Shown in pieces: positions 23,671 through 34,555 of a DNA stretch of 64,000 bases. The stretch is from NCBI GenBank assembly GCA_015179125.1, contig WHVA01000115.1:62001-126000 (forward strand), given 5' to 3'. The DNA comes from Gautieria morchelliformis (lineage: Eukaryota > Basidiomycota > Agaricomycetes > Gomphales > Gomphaceae). Position 1 is the stretch's first letter. Each line of letters opens with the position of its first letter. The notes below the pieces were generated by a model that saw nothing but the letters and a program-made list of their open reading frames with translations, was not told where the DNA came from and searched no databases. A program made the translations under genes and the position numbers.

Positions 23671-24565
23671 GTGATGCGGGTGATGCGGGTTGATGCGGGT
23701 GATGAGGGTGATGCGGGTGATGTGGGTGATGCGGGTGATGTGAATGAAGCAGAAGTGCAGAGATGTGGGTGATGCGGGTGATGCGGGTGATGCGGGTTGA
23801 TGCGGGTGATGAGGGTGATGCGGGTGATGTGGGTGATGCGGGTGATGCGGGTGATGCGGGTGATGCGGGTGATGCGGGTGATGCGGGTGATGCGGGTGAT
23901 GCGGGTGATGCGGGTGATGCGGGTGATGCGGGTGATGCGGGTTGATGCGGGTGATGCGGGTGATGCGGGTGATGCGGGTGATGCGGGTGATGCGGGTGAT
24001 GCGGGTGATGCGGGTGATGCGGGTTGATGCGGGTGATGCGGGTGATGCGGGTGATGCGGGTGATGCGGGTGATGCGGGTGATGCGGGTGATGCGGGTTGA
24101 TGCGGGTGATGCGGGTTGATGCGGGTGATGCAGGTGATGCAGGTTGATGCGGGTGATATGCGGGTGATGCGGGTGATGCGGGTGATGCGGGTGATGCGGG
24201 TGATGCGGGTGATGCGGGTGATGCGGGTGATGCGGGTGATGTGGGTGATGTGGGTGATGTGGGTGATGCGGGTGATGCGGGTGATGCGGGTGATGCGGGT
24301 GATGCGGGTGATGCGGGTGATGCGGGTGGGTGATGCGGGTGATGCGGGTGATGCGGGTGATGCGGGTGATGCGGGTGACGTGATGCAGGTGCGGGTTGAT
24401 GCGGGTTGATGCATGTGATGTGGGTTGATACGGGTGATGCGGGTTGATGCGGGTGATGCGGGTTGATGCGGGTTGATGCGGGTGATGCAGGTTGATGCAG
24501 GTGCGGGTTGATGCGGGTTGATGCATGTGATGTGGGTTGATACGGGTGATGCTGGTGATGCAGGG
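23671..24565 (+). repeat. 9-bp G-rich minisatellite array, forward
   Basis: About 95 tandem copies of GATGCGGGT with occasional 10-bp units (extra T) and variants GATGTGGGT and GATGCAGGT. GGG runs recur every 9 bases with 6-base spacers, the pattern that can fold into G-quadruplexes. The long Asp/Gly, Met-Arg-Val and His/Pro frames across it follow from the 9-bp period and are not genes. Confidence 0.9.
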
Positions 24566-24579
24566 GAAATAAAACCTTC

Positions 24580-25538
24580 TGTCACCTGCATCTGCATCAC
24601 CATTCAAAGAAAATTCACAGCAACTTGACAGAGGATAACATGCTCCCTGGCAACACATGTCAACTTCACCTCCACAGAAGTCTCTACATTACCCAAAGAC
24701 CCACAGCTGCTACTGAGGCACATCCTCATGCCCAGACCATGACAGTTGGTGCATGGATTGATGCTGATTCTCATGCCAAAACCAACACCATGAACTGCAC
24801 CCTTCCTTGAACACATGGCATGCAGTGATGCGGGTGACAGAAGCTTTTATTTCCCCTGCATCACCCGCATCACCCGCATCAACCCGCATCACCCGCATCA
24901 CCCGCATCAACCCGCATCACCCGCATCAACCCGCATCACCCGCATCAACCTGCATCACCCGCATCAACCTGCATCACCCGCATCACCCGTGTCACCCGCA
25001 TCACCCATGTCACCCGTGTCACCCGCATCACCCGCATCACCCGCATCAACCCGCATCACCCGCATCACCCGCATCACCTGCATCACCTGCATCACCTGCA
25101 TCACCTGCATCACCTGCATCACCTGCATCACCTGCATCACCTGCATCACCTGCATCACCCGCATCAACCCGCATCACCCGCATCAACCCGCATTAACCTG
25201 CATCACCCGCATCAACCCGCATCACCCGCATCAACCTGCACCTGCATCAACCCGCATCACTCGCATCATCACTCACATCACTGCATGCTATGTGTTCAAG
25301 GAAGTGTGCAGTGCAGTTCATGGTGTCAGTTTCGGCATGAGAAATCAATCCATACGCTGACTGTCATGGTCTGGGCATGAGGATGTGCCTCAGTAGCAAC
25401 TGTGAGTCCATTGGGTAATGTAGAGACTTCTGTGGCAGGGGAAAGGTCGACATGTGTTGCCAGGGAGTGTGTTAGCCTCTGTCAAGTTGTTGTCAATAAT
25501 GGCCTTTTCTTTGAATGGTGATGCAGGTGATGCAGAAG
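24580..25538. repeat. Inverted-arm structure enclosing a second array
   Basis: The left arm (about 24580-24838) and the right arm (about 25276-25538) are diverged reverse complements. Shared blocks include CACCATTCAAAGAAAA, AACTTGACAGAGG, CCTGGCAACACATGTC, AGAAGTCTCTACATTACCCA and GCACATCCTCATGCCCAGAC. They flank the reverse-oriented minisatellite. The block could fold into a very large hairpin, or it may be a remnant of a small inverted-repeat element nested in the mariner. Confidence 0.75.
24839..25275 (-). repeat. 9-bp minisatellite array, reverse orientation
   Basis: Tandem ACCCGCATC units with a block of ACCTGCATC variants at about 25075-25155. This is the same satellite as at 23671-24565, in opposite orientation. 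Confidence 0.9.
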
Positions 25539-25708
25539 TGCAGTGATGTGGGTGATGCACAGTACTGTGTTGAATTTTGCCAATGGCACAAAATATAGAT
25601 TGATATGAGTACCACTCCTAATCATCTATGCTGTTCTAGTGGTGCCTAGCCTTCTTGGACCCCTTCTGCCCACCTCCCACTCCAAAACCATACCTCTGGC
25701 CAGCCTCT

Positions 25709-27626
25709 TCAAGCTGCTCTATCAGAAACAATGCATCTACTACTTTGAGAGGATATCTTCAGGGTCTCCAGAGACATCCATGCAATGCGTGTAAGGGTGA
25801 TATTGAGGCATTCCTCAGCTTCAAATCTGCTGCGCAGAAACTCCCACCTGGTGTAATGACTGAGCTCTTGCTTGCCCTTCAACTCCATGAGCCAGTCCTG
25901 AATGGTTGGTACAACCTGTGCATGAGTATCAGCATTACCAGCGGTACTCATTGTGGATGCCGGCGAATGAGATCGTTTTGCGGGTTGTGAGGCAGCGCGA
26001 AATGCCTGAAACACTTCCGGTGGGAAGTTGATATTGATGGCAGGGGTGGGGGCGGGCTGTTGCAGGGGCTCAGTGCTAGCGTACCTCGTTCCACCGTGAT
26101 GTGTGTGGTCAGATGCGGCCGGGTTCGCGCTGTAGTGAAAAAATCTGAAATACTCCACATTTGGTGGCGTGTTGAGATCAACGCCCGGTTTATGATCCAT
26201 CTATTGACAAATAGGTGAGTATACACATGTTATGGAAAGAAAACACAAAACTATACCAATTCTAATACCCACACCAGCTCCCCTTCATTGCTGATGACCT
26301 TATGATGCCCATTGAGGGCACGCGCCATGCAAATTGACCCGGCGTGCTGAGCGCAAGTCCAGACGTCGCGCAGCTTCTCCAGCTGCGCTTTGTATCTGTC
26401 CAAGTTTGTGGCATTGAGGGCTCGCCTGTCCACGACTTCAGGTTCGACCGGTTCTTTCTGCGAAAGGAACGGGTTGACGAGTTCTTTCTTTTTAGTCTTT
26501 GGTTTACCTGTGGTGCCGGTCTGTGCTTTGACCGCCTCTTCTAAAAATCGAAAGAACTGTGAATTAGAGTATATTAGTTTGAATCAATGATGAGAAAGAA
26601 ATAAAAGCTGACCTTGGGGGGAAGAACGATGTCGATACAGGCTTCCACGCCCCTCTTTGCCACCTGATTTACCCACTCGGCCTTCAAGGCCATCCAGTCG
26701 TCCTCAGTCTCCAACGCAAAGCAGCGCTTTGCTGGGTCCTTGTAGAAATGAGTTACGAGGCCGATCCTTTTCTCTTCGGAGATCGTGTACAGACCGAGTA
26801 CGAAGTGGAGCGTCCCCTTCACCTCATCAAGAGTGCTCATCGGATTGACGAGCTGCGTTTGATGAGCAATCACCCCGATTTGGTTACGGAACGGTATAAG
26901 AAATTTCATTTCTATGAAAAAATTAGTCAGTAAGCATAAAGTAAGAAAAGAAAAAAAGGAAACACAAAAGAAAGAAAAATATGCACGGGCAGGCAAAGGA
27001 TCCTTTGCCACTGCATTGGCTTTGCTCACAGCCTTGCCCTTCTTCTTTGGAGCTGGAGGTGGAGATGGTGAGGGTTCCGTCATACCGTCGCGATCATCAT
27101 CGCTGCTAGACACTCCCTCCTCATCCACATACTCGATATCATCATCACCGATGTCGAGTATCTCAGCGTATCCCGGACCATCGTTCGCAATGGGGATGTT
27201 GAGCTCGTCTTCATTGTCCTCGGGCACCATGCTGAGGTGCGTCTTGCCTGCGATATCAGCAGCCTGGTGTGTTTTCGTGGAGGTGGGTTCTTTGGCTGAG
27301 ACAACAGTACTGGATGCTCTGGATGTGGTGGAGAGAGTAGCGGTGGGGACTTTAGGTTCGGCGTCGGCCCTGGATTTGGCCGTTGAACGCGGTTTTGACC
27401 CGGCCTCAGTGGACGCATTGATGGCGCCATTCCTCTTTGATGGAGGAGGTATCTTGATAGGAGGTATGCTTCCCTCACGCATTCGAATGGAGGGAGTACG
27501 GCTGCGCCTGCCTTCGATGATAAGGGCAGTGTCAAGTGTGTCGTGCTGACGAGTTTTGGGGTTGTTTTCAGGAGGCGGCTCCAAAGGAGTGAGAGCTTTA
27601 GCAGTTTTTTTCTTGATACCAGCCAT
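25709..27626 (-). CDS. Accessory gene of the mariner element, 572 codons, function unknown
   Basis: Four exons on the minus strand: 27626-26987, 26911-26613, 26556-26269 and 26200-25709. All three introns are canonical and in phase. The protein starts MAGIKKKTAKALTPLEPP, continues as a long low-complexity region with an acidic patch (residues about 140-185) and a Pro/Lys stretch (PSPSPPPAPKKKGK), then a folded-looking middle (HFVLGLYTISEEKRIGLVTH, then CFALETEDDWMALKAEWVN), a basic linker and a C-terminal region (TIQDWLMELKGKQ). The last resembles a small helical domain I remember from many uncharacterised Agaricomycete proteins. Another frame downstream reads EQLEEAGQRYGFGVGGG to a stop at 25636, so the true C-terminus may be reached by an intron or frame change I could not place. 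It starts about 97 bp inside the right inverted repeat and faces the transposase. No transposase motif. Confidence 0.7.
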
Positions 27627-27697
27627 AATGACGCGATTAGAATGAAGCTTAGTATGTGTTGAACGCAGCGATGGAGGTCACTACGTGGCGCGTAGCG

Positions 27698-27707
27698 GTC
27701 ACGTGAC
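27698..27707 (-). promoter_or_regulatory. GTCACGTGAC palindrome upstream of the accessory gene
   Basis: Identical to the palindrome before the transposase, here about 71 bp upstream of the ATG at 27626. It suggests that both genes answer to the same bHLH-type activator. Confidence 0.5.
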
Positions 27708-27722
27708 GGCGGTCACGCAACT

Positions 27723-28211
27723 GTCACGATATCATGCCGGCAAGACTTGCAGATGAAGCAAGGTACTGTCACATCAATGTAATTAGGGTTTATATAGAGG
27801 TTATATTATATTTAAGTCCTTAAACCTGAGGCTTTGGCTATGTAGAAGGCTAAAAAGGCTGGGAGAAGGCAAACAGACATGCACCCCTCCCCCCTTCCAT
27901 AACCTGGAGATTACATCATTGTTTTCTATTTCCAACATTTATACATGTATATTACTATAATCTGAGAAAGTTACAGACCTTACTGAAAGAATTTGATTGC
28001 ATAATGATGCATATAAGTGAAATTATCCAAATATTCAATAACTCAGAATAAGCCAGGTTTTGTATATCAGAGGGTAGCTACTACATAGTACAGAATATAT
28101 ACAAGGTACCAGCCCTTAATCATCAATTGCTGTGGAGATACAGCTTGATCTTTTCGAGCGGCACCGGGTGGCATGTATTTCAGACTCTGCCCTATGTACC
28201 CGAAACAGCTG
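27723..28211 (-). repeat. Right terminal inverted repeat
   Basis: Reverse complement of 21558-22046. It ends CAGCTG followed by TA at 28212-28213. Confidence 0.9.
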
Positions 28212-28213
28212 TA

Positions 28214-28628
28214 AATATCACTGTTTTCCATAATTTATCAGTATTACTGCCACTGAGAGAATATTGATTAAACCAACTTTTGATTAAAGTTTCTACTTGT
28301 TGGGGTCTTGACAGTAAAAAGAATAGGGGCCGTGCAAGCCGCATAGTACGTGTCGAATGCAGCCCAGTCTTGCTGTGATTTGGCGCGGCACAGTGGATCA
28401 CTAGCACTGACAGCCAGTGGCAGATAACAACTGCATGTCCTGGCAAGGTATAACAGCAGCGTCAACCTGCATATGCCTGGTAGCGTTGTGTTTTTCTACT
28501 ACTATTAGTTATACTATATTAGGAAATATCACATCACATAATCATTGTGGGTGCTGCGGGCGTCCATACATCCTAGTGGGTGCTATGGTTATTTGAGGGC
28601 ATCATTGGGTTAGTGGGTCCATGGGTGT
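28214..28628. other. Flank of the mariner insertion
   Basis: No gene recognised with confidence. The minus strand at about 28465-28268 has a coding-like stretch (KSQQDWAAFDTYYAACTAP). Minus-strand 21642-21409, on the other side of the transposon, has another (IMIMAQHSGKLLLDQQRFHY). The transposon may have landed in an old minus-strand coding segment, but I cannot name it. Confidence 0.3.
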
Positions 28629-28684
28629 GTCCAGGGACCGGTCCGTGGACAAACTTCCGGCGGCAGGGTCTTTCTGGCCAGATC
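28629..28684. repeat. Dispersed palindromic repeat, copy 2 (inverted)
   Basis: GTCCAGGGACCGGTCC, CTTCCGGCGGCAGGGT and TCTGGCCAGATC follow one another in the same order as the reverse complement of 20381-20438. The palindrome centre has changed to GGACCGGTCC. Confidence 0.5.
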
Positions 28685-28767
28685 TGGCGCACCATATGTA
28701 TTAGTATTTCCAGTATATGGCCCTGTATGGTGGATTCTGGTCTCAATTTAATAGTTGATAATATAAT

Positions 28768-29265
28768 TGTAAGGGCAACCCTGGCTAGTCGTGGAGATCA
28801 CACTACCACACAACTGACAAGGGGAAATCCAAAGTATGTATAAATGAACAGAGCATACAAGAGAGGGGGTTCTCACCTGACAAGGGGAAATCCAAAGAGA
28901 AAAGTCTAAGGACCCCCAATGTCAGCGAGCCCGTATTATACTACGCTGCGCAGCCAGGGACAACGCTTGGCACCCGCCATCAACCCTGCATCCCCCTGAC
29001 CCTTGATCGACCCTTGATGCCACCTATTATGCGAGTCGCTTGATTTCCGACACTGTTCCGGGGCGGAAGTCGGAAATTGGAGTGGAACTGGCAAGGCGAA
29101 CGGAACTGGTGGAAGTTCTCCCAGAAGCGGAATTGTTCCCGAAAGCGGATGCGGAGATGGAATCGGAACCGGAAGCGGAGTCGGAAATGGAGTCGGAACT
29201 GGGTGTGGTGTCGGAACTGGATGTGGTGTCGGAACTGGAAATGGAAAACAGGGTGTCCCCTGACA
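28768..29265 (-). repeat. Chromovirus LTR (3' LTR of the element)
   Basis: 498 bp. Contains GGAACCGGAAGCGGAGT-like Glu-coding repeats near the internal edge and one more 18-bp unit (GGTGTGGTGTCGGAACTG) than its partner. Confidence 0.9.
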
Positions 29266-32200
29266 TCACCCCCCCTCTAGCGTGCTGCGTCCTCGAAGCA
29301 CGGGACACAAGGGATTGAAATGCCAGCGAGCGGATTCGGCGAGGGGCACCTGGATGTGTCCTGTAGAACTCCCGGAGTTTGTCAGGAGCGGAAACATCTT
29401 GCTCCGGGACCCACGAATTCTCCTCGTACCCATACCCTTCCCATTTCACGAGGAATTGGAGTCGTCCTCGCACAAACCGGCTGTCCAGGATCCGTTCTAC
29501 CACGTAGTGCTCTTCCCCATCTACAATTTCTGGCGGAGGTGGCGGATGAGCCTTCCGACGTGGAATTGGGTCCTCAAGCATAGGGAGTAACTTCACCACG
29601 TTGAAGACGGGGTGGAGGCGGGACATGGACATCGGAAGTCGGAGGCGGTATGCATTCCGTCCAACCCTCCGCGTCACCGTGAAGGGCCCAAGGTAGCGGT
29701 GGGCAAGCTTCTGCGAAGGGCGTGTGGTGCGGATGTCACTTGCATCTAGGTACACCTTGTCTCCAACTTGGTACTCTGGGGCAGGAACCCGGCGTCGGTT
29801 GTAGTACCTTGCCATGTCATCCTTGGCCTTCGCAAGGGCCGACTTGGCTTCCGAAAGGGTGGAGTCCATGCGGTCTCGGAACTCATTGACCGTCTCGAGT
29901 CGGGAGTCAGCCTGGCGTGGTTCGAAGCCCATCCGCGGGTGTCGTCCGGAGTCAAGCATGAAGGGAGTCTGTTGCGTGGCGGAATGGACATGGTTGTTGT
30001 ATTGGAATTCCGCCAGCGGAAGTAACTCATCCCAGTCATCCTGCCTCTCATTGACAAAGAGGCGGAGATATTGCTCCAACTCCTGATTGACCCGTTCCGT
30101 CTGTCCGTCACCCTGCGGATGGTACGCTGTGGTGGTAGCCAGCTTTATGCCGAGCAGGCGGTAGAGCTCCCGAGTCAGTTCCGCGACAAACTGCGGACCT
30201 CGGTCGGAAACGACTTGCTTCGGGAGCCCATGCAACTTCCAGACATGTGCAAGGAACAGGCGGGCCGCTCCGAGGGCTGTGATCGTCGTGTGCGTCGGAA
30301 TGAAGTGGGACACCTTGCTCACCGAATCCACGACGTTCATGATCGCGTCGTAGCCATGAGACTCTGGGAGTTCAACGATGAAGTCGACACTGATGGTGTC
30401 CCAGCGGGATTCGGGAATCGGGAGCGGAACAAGTTCTCCGACGGGCGGACGTCGTTGCGCTTTGGTTCGGAGACAAAGGTCACACGTCTTCACGTACTGT
30501 CCGATGTAGCGGGACATCTGAGGCCACCAGTAATTCCGAGCCACTAACTCCAGCGTCTTCCACCTGCCAGCATGCCCAGCGACCCGTGTGTCATGGTGCT
30601 GGGACACGATGCGACGGCGTAGGTCCGCCCCACCCGGAACATAGACCTTGCCTCTGAAGTGGAGCAGTCCATCACGTTCCGACCATTCCGCTGCCCGTAC
30701 AGACCGTGAGTGCCCCTTCCGGAGTTCCTCCACTGCCTTCACCACCGACTCCTCCTTCTCTCCGTTCCGGTACTGCCTCCGGATATCCCGGAGCATTTCC
30801 GCTTCCGCCCCAACTGCAGTTACTCCTTCTAGGGCACGGATTGCAAAGAGACTTGGGCGGAGCAGTGTCATATCCGCGTTGTCTCCACTTCCGCTTCCGT
30901 GATCCGCGCGGCGGGATAGGGCATCGGGCTTGCCCATGGTGCGGCCGGGGCGGTGGTGGAGCATGAAGTCAAACCGGGACAGGTGTAGGGACCACCGTGC
31001 TTGTCGTCGGTTCAGCTTCTTAGCCGTGCGGAAATACTCGAGGTTCTTGTGGTCTGTCCAGATCTCAAATGGGCATAGAGCACCCTCGAGGAAGTGTCGC
31101 CACTCCTCCAGCGCCCGGATGATTGCCAGCATCTCCTTGTCATGGATCTCATAGTTCCGCTCGACCGGACTAAGGCTCTTAGAGAAGAAGGCAATCGGAT
31201 GCCACCCCCCACCATCTTCCGATGACTGCTGTGACAAGACCGCTCCGGTAGCTGCGTCGGAAGAATCCGCCTCGACTCGATAAGGGCGAGAGTCGTCGGG
31301 AAAGATCAGGACCGGGGCGGAAGTGATCAGCTCCTTGAGTTTGTCAAAGGAAGTCTGTTCCGGCTCTCCCCACCGCCATCCAACCTCCTTCTTGGTGAGG
31401 TCGAAGAGGGCACGGGCGTGGCAGGAGAAGTCCTTGATGAACCGCCGGTAGAAATTGACAAACCCAATGAAGGACTGGACCTCCTTCTTGTTTCGCGGCA
31501 CGGGCCAATCCGATACACCGGAAACTTTGACTGGGTCCATTTCCACCTTTCCTTCCGACACAATCACCCCAAGATACTCTATCCGCGTCCGCTCAAATTC
31601 GCACTTTTCCGGCTTGAGACACAGGTTGTACTCCCGGAGCCGTTCCAGCACTCTCCGCACGATTTCCCGATGTTCGGACATTGTTTTCGTGAAAATGAGG
31701 ATGTCATCGAGGTAGACGCAGACAACCCCTTCTGCTATCATGTCACGGAAAATGTCATTCATCATCGTCTGGAATGTGGCGGGACTGTTGGTGAGGCCAA
31801 AGAACATGACCTGTGGCTCAAAGAGTCCTCGATTGGTGCGGAATGCGGCCTTCCACTCGTCTCCCTCCCGGATCCGGACATTGTTGAAGCCCCAGCGGAC
31901 ATCCAGCTTAGTGAAGTACCTCGCCCCGCGGAGTTGTGTGATCAGTTCGGAAATGAGTGGAATGGGGTACCGGTTCTTGATCGTGATCGCATTCAAGGCC
32001 CGGTAGTCCTGCACAAGTCTGAGCGAGCCATCCTTCTTCTTGATGAAGAACACCGGAGATGCCATGGGTGACTTGGAGGGGCGGATCCTCCCTGTACGGA
32101 GGTTTTCCGCAAGGAACGCATCGAGCTCTACCTGCTCCTTGGGTGACAGCGGGTAGACCTTGCAGTTGGTGGGCTTTGACCCAGGCTCCAACTCGATGGC

Positions 32201-33185
32201 GTGGTCCCACAGCTTCCGTGGAGGCAGGGTATCAAACGACTCCTTGGAAAAGACGTCCTCGAACTCTCGCAGGTACTCCGGAATTTCCGCCTCTACTCTA
32301 TCATGCCTCTTGGAGGCTTCAGCAAGGCGTTGCGAAATATTTCCGGTGGCGCGGATGTGTTCCGCTTCCGGTGGAAGGTTTACGTACAGCAAGCGCTCCC
32401 CTTCCGCCAGAGTGTCTTCCGGGCGAGTCGGATGACGTTGGAGTCGGAATCGGAATCGGAATCGGAAGTGGGATCCGGTTCAAATTCCGCTTCCGAGTCT
32501 TCTTCTGCAAGCAGTGGATGGGGGCCAGAACGACATGTCTGTATGAGCCGTTCGGTCTTCCGCTGCTCCTGGCGCTCCTTCCGCAGTTCCGACCTGCACA
32601 TGTGACACTTGGCTGGACATCGACTCATCAGTACCTTCCGAGTCTGCCAATTGATCTCCGGGTTGTGCTCCTGAAGCCAGGTAAACCCGAGGATGATGTC
32701 CTGCTTCCCCAGGCTGGTGACTGCAAAGGAAGTGCGTTCTGAGTGTCCATCGTAGCGGAGATTGTGTCTACTATCTCCGTGATGGACCCTGCCTCATTGG
32801 GGCTTCCATCCACATTGAACACCGGGATTGCACGTTGCAACTTCCGCGTGGTCAGTCGGTTCCGTTCCACATAGTCCCGGTCCATAAACTGACCAGTGGC
32901 CCCGCAATCGACAAGGGCGGGTCCGGATTTGACTTCCGCCGTATCTGTCGTCTGGATCTCCACCTTAATGACTAGTGACTTGGGGCCAGGGGTGGCAGCA
33001 ACAACATAGCGCTTCGGAAGGCGTCTCTCCCAAGGGCGGATGCGGGATGGATGGGGTGTCAGATTTGGTTTTTGTGTGACTTTATCCGGTGGGTCTGTAC
33101 GAAGTGAGGGGAGTGGGGGCTTTTCATTCTCTACTTCAAGACAGGCAAACCGGTTATGTACAGGCAGCAGGGGCACACATCTCAC
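29027..33185 (-). CDS. Chromovirus pol (protease, reverse transcriptase, RNase H, integrase, chromodomain)
   Basis: Fossil-element coding region. In order: aspartic protease with ALVDCGATGQF, reverse transcriptase with VCVYLDDILIF, an RNase H domain with YEIHDKEMLAIIRALEEW, an integrase zinc-binding and catalytic region (DTISVDFIVELPESHGYD, DRGPQFVAEL), and a chromodomain (ILDSRFVRGRLQFLVKWEGY) that may guide insertion to particular chromatin. The coding sequence runs into the 3' LTR. It acts in cytoplasmic particles and then in the nucleus. Largely open. Confidence 0.85.
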
Positions 33186-34555
33186 CCGCTGCGTGTCACA
33201 AAATCCGACGCATCTTCCGCTTCCGGTAGACCATGTTCCGCATTTTCGGAAAGCTCTTCCGCAGTGGGCACTCCGTTTATGTCTGCAAGCGCGAGGAACT
33301 CTGGAAGGATCTCGAGTTTGTCCTCTGTGGTCATAAGCCGGATATCAAAGGCTTGGGGGCACTCGCGAGCGTAGTGGCCTGGTTGTCGGCAGCGGAAGCA
33401 GGTGATAGTTCCGTGGCCTTTTCCGCGCATGCGGTCAACATCCATCGGGGCAGGGCCACTCTTCGAGGGAGGAGGGCTATGGTTCCTAATAGGAGCAGGC
33501 GGAGCAAGCATCGGAAATAATTTCCGTGTGGGAATGAATGCGCTTCCGGGTTTTGGCACAGGTTGAGTAGGACGAGCGGAACTGCGTGTCGCGTTCCGAC
33601 TCGTCTCCACGAAGGCCTCATTTGCCTCCCTGTTCCGAGAAACCTTCTGCGCAGCTTGGTACCACCCTTCCGGGTCATCAAAATCCGGAGCTCCATCCCC
33701 AAGCAGCGCAACTTGGTTCTGGAGCGTCGGATCAAGTCCTCGTCGGAATTTGATGACGATCGTCTTGTCGTCGTCATATTCCGCAAGGTCGATGAGCTCC
33801 TGGAAGCGATCGATGTAGTCATCGACCGGATCTTTGGCCTGGTACCAGCTCGTCCCCTCGAGCTTTGTAAGGGCTGTGAGCTGCTCGTTTTTCGGGCAGA
33901 ACTGGTCGGAAAATGTTTTCTCGAACGCGTCCCAGTCCCGGAAGTAGTTCCCCTTGCCCTTTGCTTCATGTCGGATCACCTTGTTTGCAAAACGGGCTGC
34001 ACGGTCCGATTTGAAAAAGGACAACGTCCAGTGAATCCGAGCCTGGTCGTTCGGAAAGAGGTCTCCGACAATTGCGAAGTAGATGCTGCATGTGTTGAAG
34101 AATGCGCGTCCCTTCTCCCGATCTCCGTCAAAGTCCGCCGGAGTTGCGGGTTTGACCTTTGCTAACTTCGCGGACATCCTCTTTTCCACTAGTTCCGCTT
34201 TTCCGAAATCCGGATCGTCCAGCATTTCATTTCCACCACCTTGTGGAATATCTAACTTAGCCAAAATCGCTTGTAAGGCTGTTTCAATCGCGTCGGTCTT
34301 CATCCGGTTCCGCGTCAATTCCTCCTCCATATTCCGAAGACGATCGTCCGGATCCATGTTGGAAGGAGAAATATGGGACGGGATTTCCGGGGTTGGGAGC
34401 TCGACGTAAGAAGAGGGGCTGTCGTACGCTGTATGTGCGGAAGAGGTTGCGATCTCCGAGTCGCTGTCTCCGATTCCGAACGCACCTATGGCGAATGCAG
34501 CGCGCAGTACGACCGCCGGTCCTCTAGGGGAGAGACTTTTCTGCTGTAAGGGCAA
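33182..34555 (-). CDS. Chromovirus gag
   Basis: About 457 residues. Central retrotransposon Gag domain (FFNTCSIYFAIVGDLFPND, then WDAFEKTFSDQFCP) and a C-terminal CCHC zinc knuckle (CFRCRQPGHYARECP). It begins close to the inner edge of the 5' LTR. Gag forms the particle and packages the RNA. Pol follows directly. Confidence 0.85.
   Translation of the reverse strand: MPLQQKSLSPRGPAVVLRAAFAIGAFGIGDSDSEIATSSAHTAYDSPSSYVELPTPEIPSHISPSNMDPDDRLRNMEEELTRNRMKTDAIETALQAILAKLDIPQGGGNEMLDDPDFGKAELVEKRMSAKLAKVKPATPADFDGDREKGRAFFNTCSIYFAIVGDLFPNDQARIHWTLSFFKSDRAARFANKVIRHEAKGKGNYFRDWDAFEKTFSDQFCPKNEQLTALTKLEGTSWYQAKDPVDDYIDRFQELIDLAEYDDDKTIVIKFRRGLDPTLQNQVALLGDGAPDFDDPEGWYQAAQKVSRNREANEAFVETSRNATRSSARPTQPVPKPGSAFIPTRKLFPMLAPPAPIRNHSPPPSKSGPAPMDVDRMRGKGHGTITCFRCRQPGHYARECPQAFDIRLMTTEDKLEILPEFLALADINGVPTAEELSENAEHGLPEAEDASDFVTRSG

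Larger units (their letters stand above)
21558..28211. mobile_element. Two-gene Tc1/mariner-type transposon with 489-bp inverted repeats, 6654 bp
   Basis: Both ends begin CAGCTGTTTCGGGTACATAG in inverted orientation and are flanked by TA (21556-21557 and 28212-28213), the target duplication of the Tc1/mariner superfamily. The inverted repeats run about 489 bp, with roughly 15-20 differences by eye. Inside, a DD34E transposase gene (22107-23330, plus) and an unrelated accessory gene (25709-27626, minus) converge, each starting just inside one repeat. The core holds direct and inverted minisatellites. Most Tc1/mariner elements are 1-3 kb with one gene and short repeats, so size, repeat length and gene content are all exceptional. 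High repeat identity suggests recent mobility, although the transposase as read carries one in-frame stop. Confidence 0.85.

Noticed and set aside
23261-24658. Minus-strand frames of 465 and 360 residues made of His/Pro and Ile-Thr-Arg repeats
   Set aside because: Produced by the 9-bp period of the minisatellite, which keeps frames open by chance. No start context or unique domain.
23671-25275. CRISPR array or telomere repeat
   Set aside because: Direct 9-bp tandem units without spacers. CRISPR is not expected in fungi, and GATGCGGGT is not a known telomere unit.
24807-25360. Plus-strand frames of 129 and 181 residues across the reversed array
   Set aside because: Same 9-bp artefact on the opposite strand.
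28214-28767. Continuation of the GMC oxidoreductase beyond the mariner element
   Set aside because: No GMC motif is readable on the plus strand after 28213. The only coding-like piece is on the minus strand.
31418-32742. Plus-strand frames of about 220 residues
   Set aside because: Antisense to the chromovirus pol, with no independent support.
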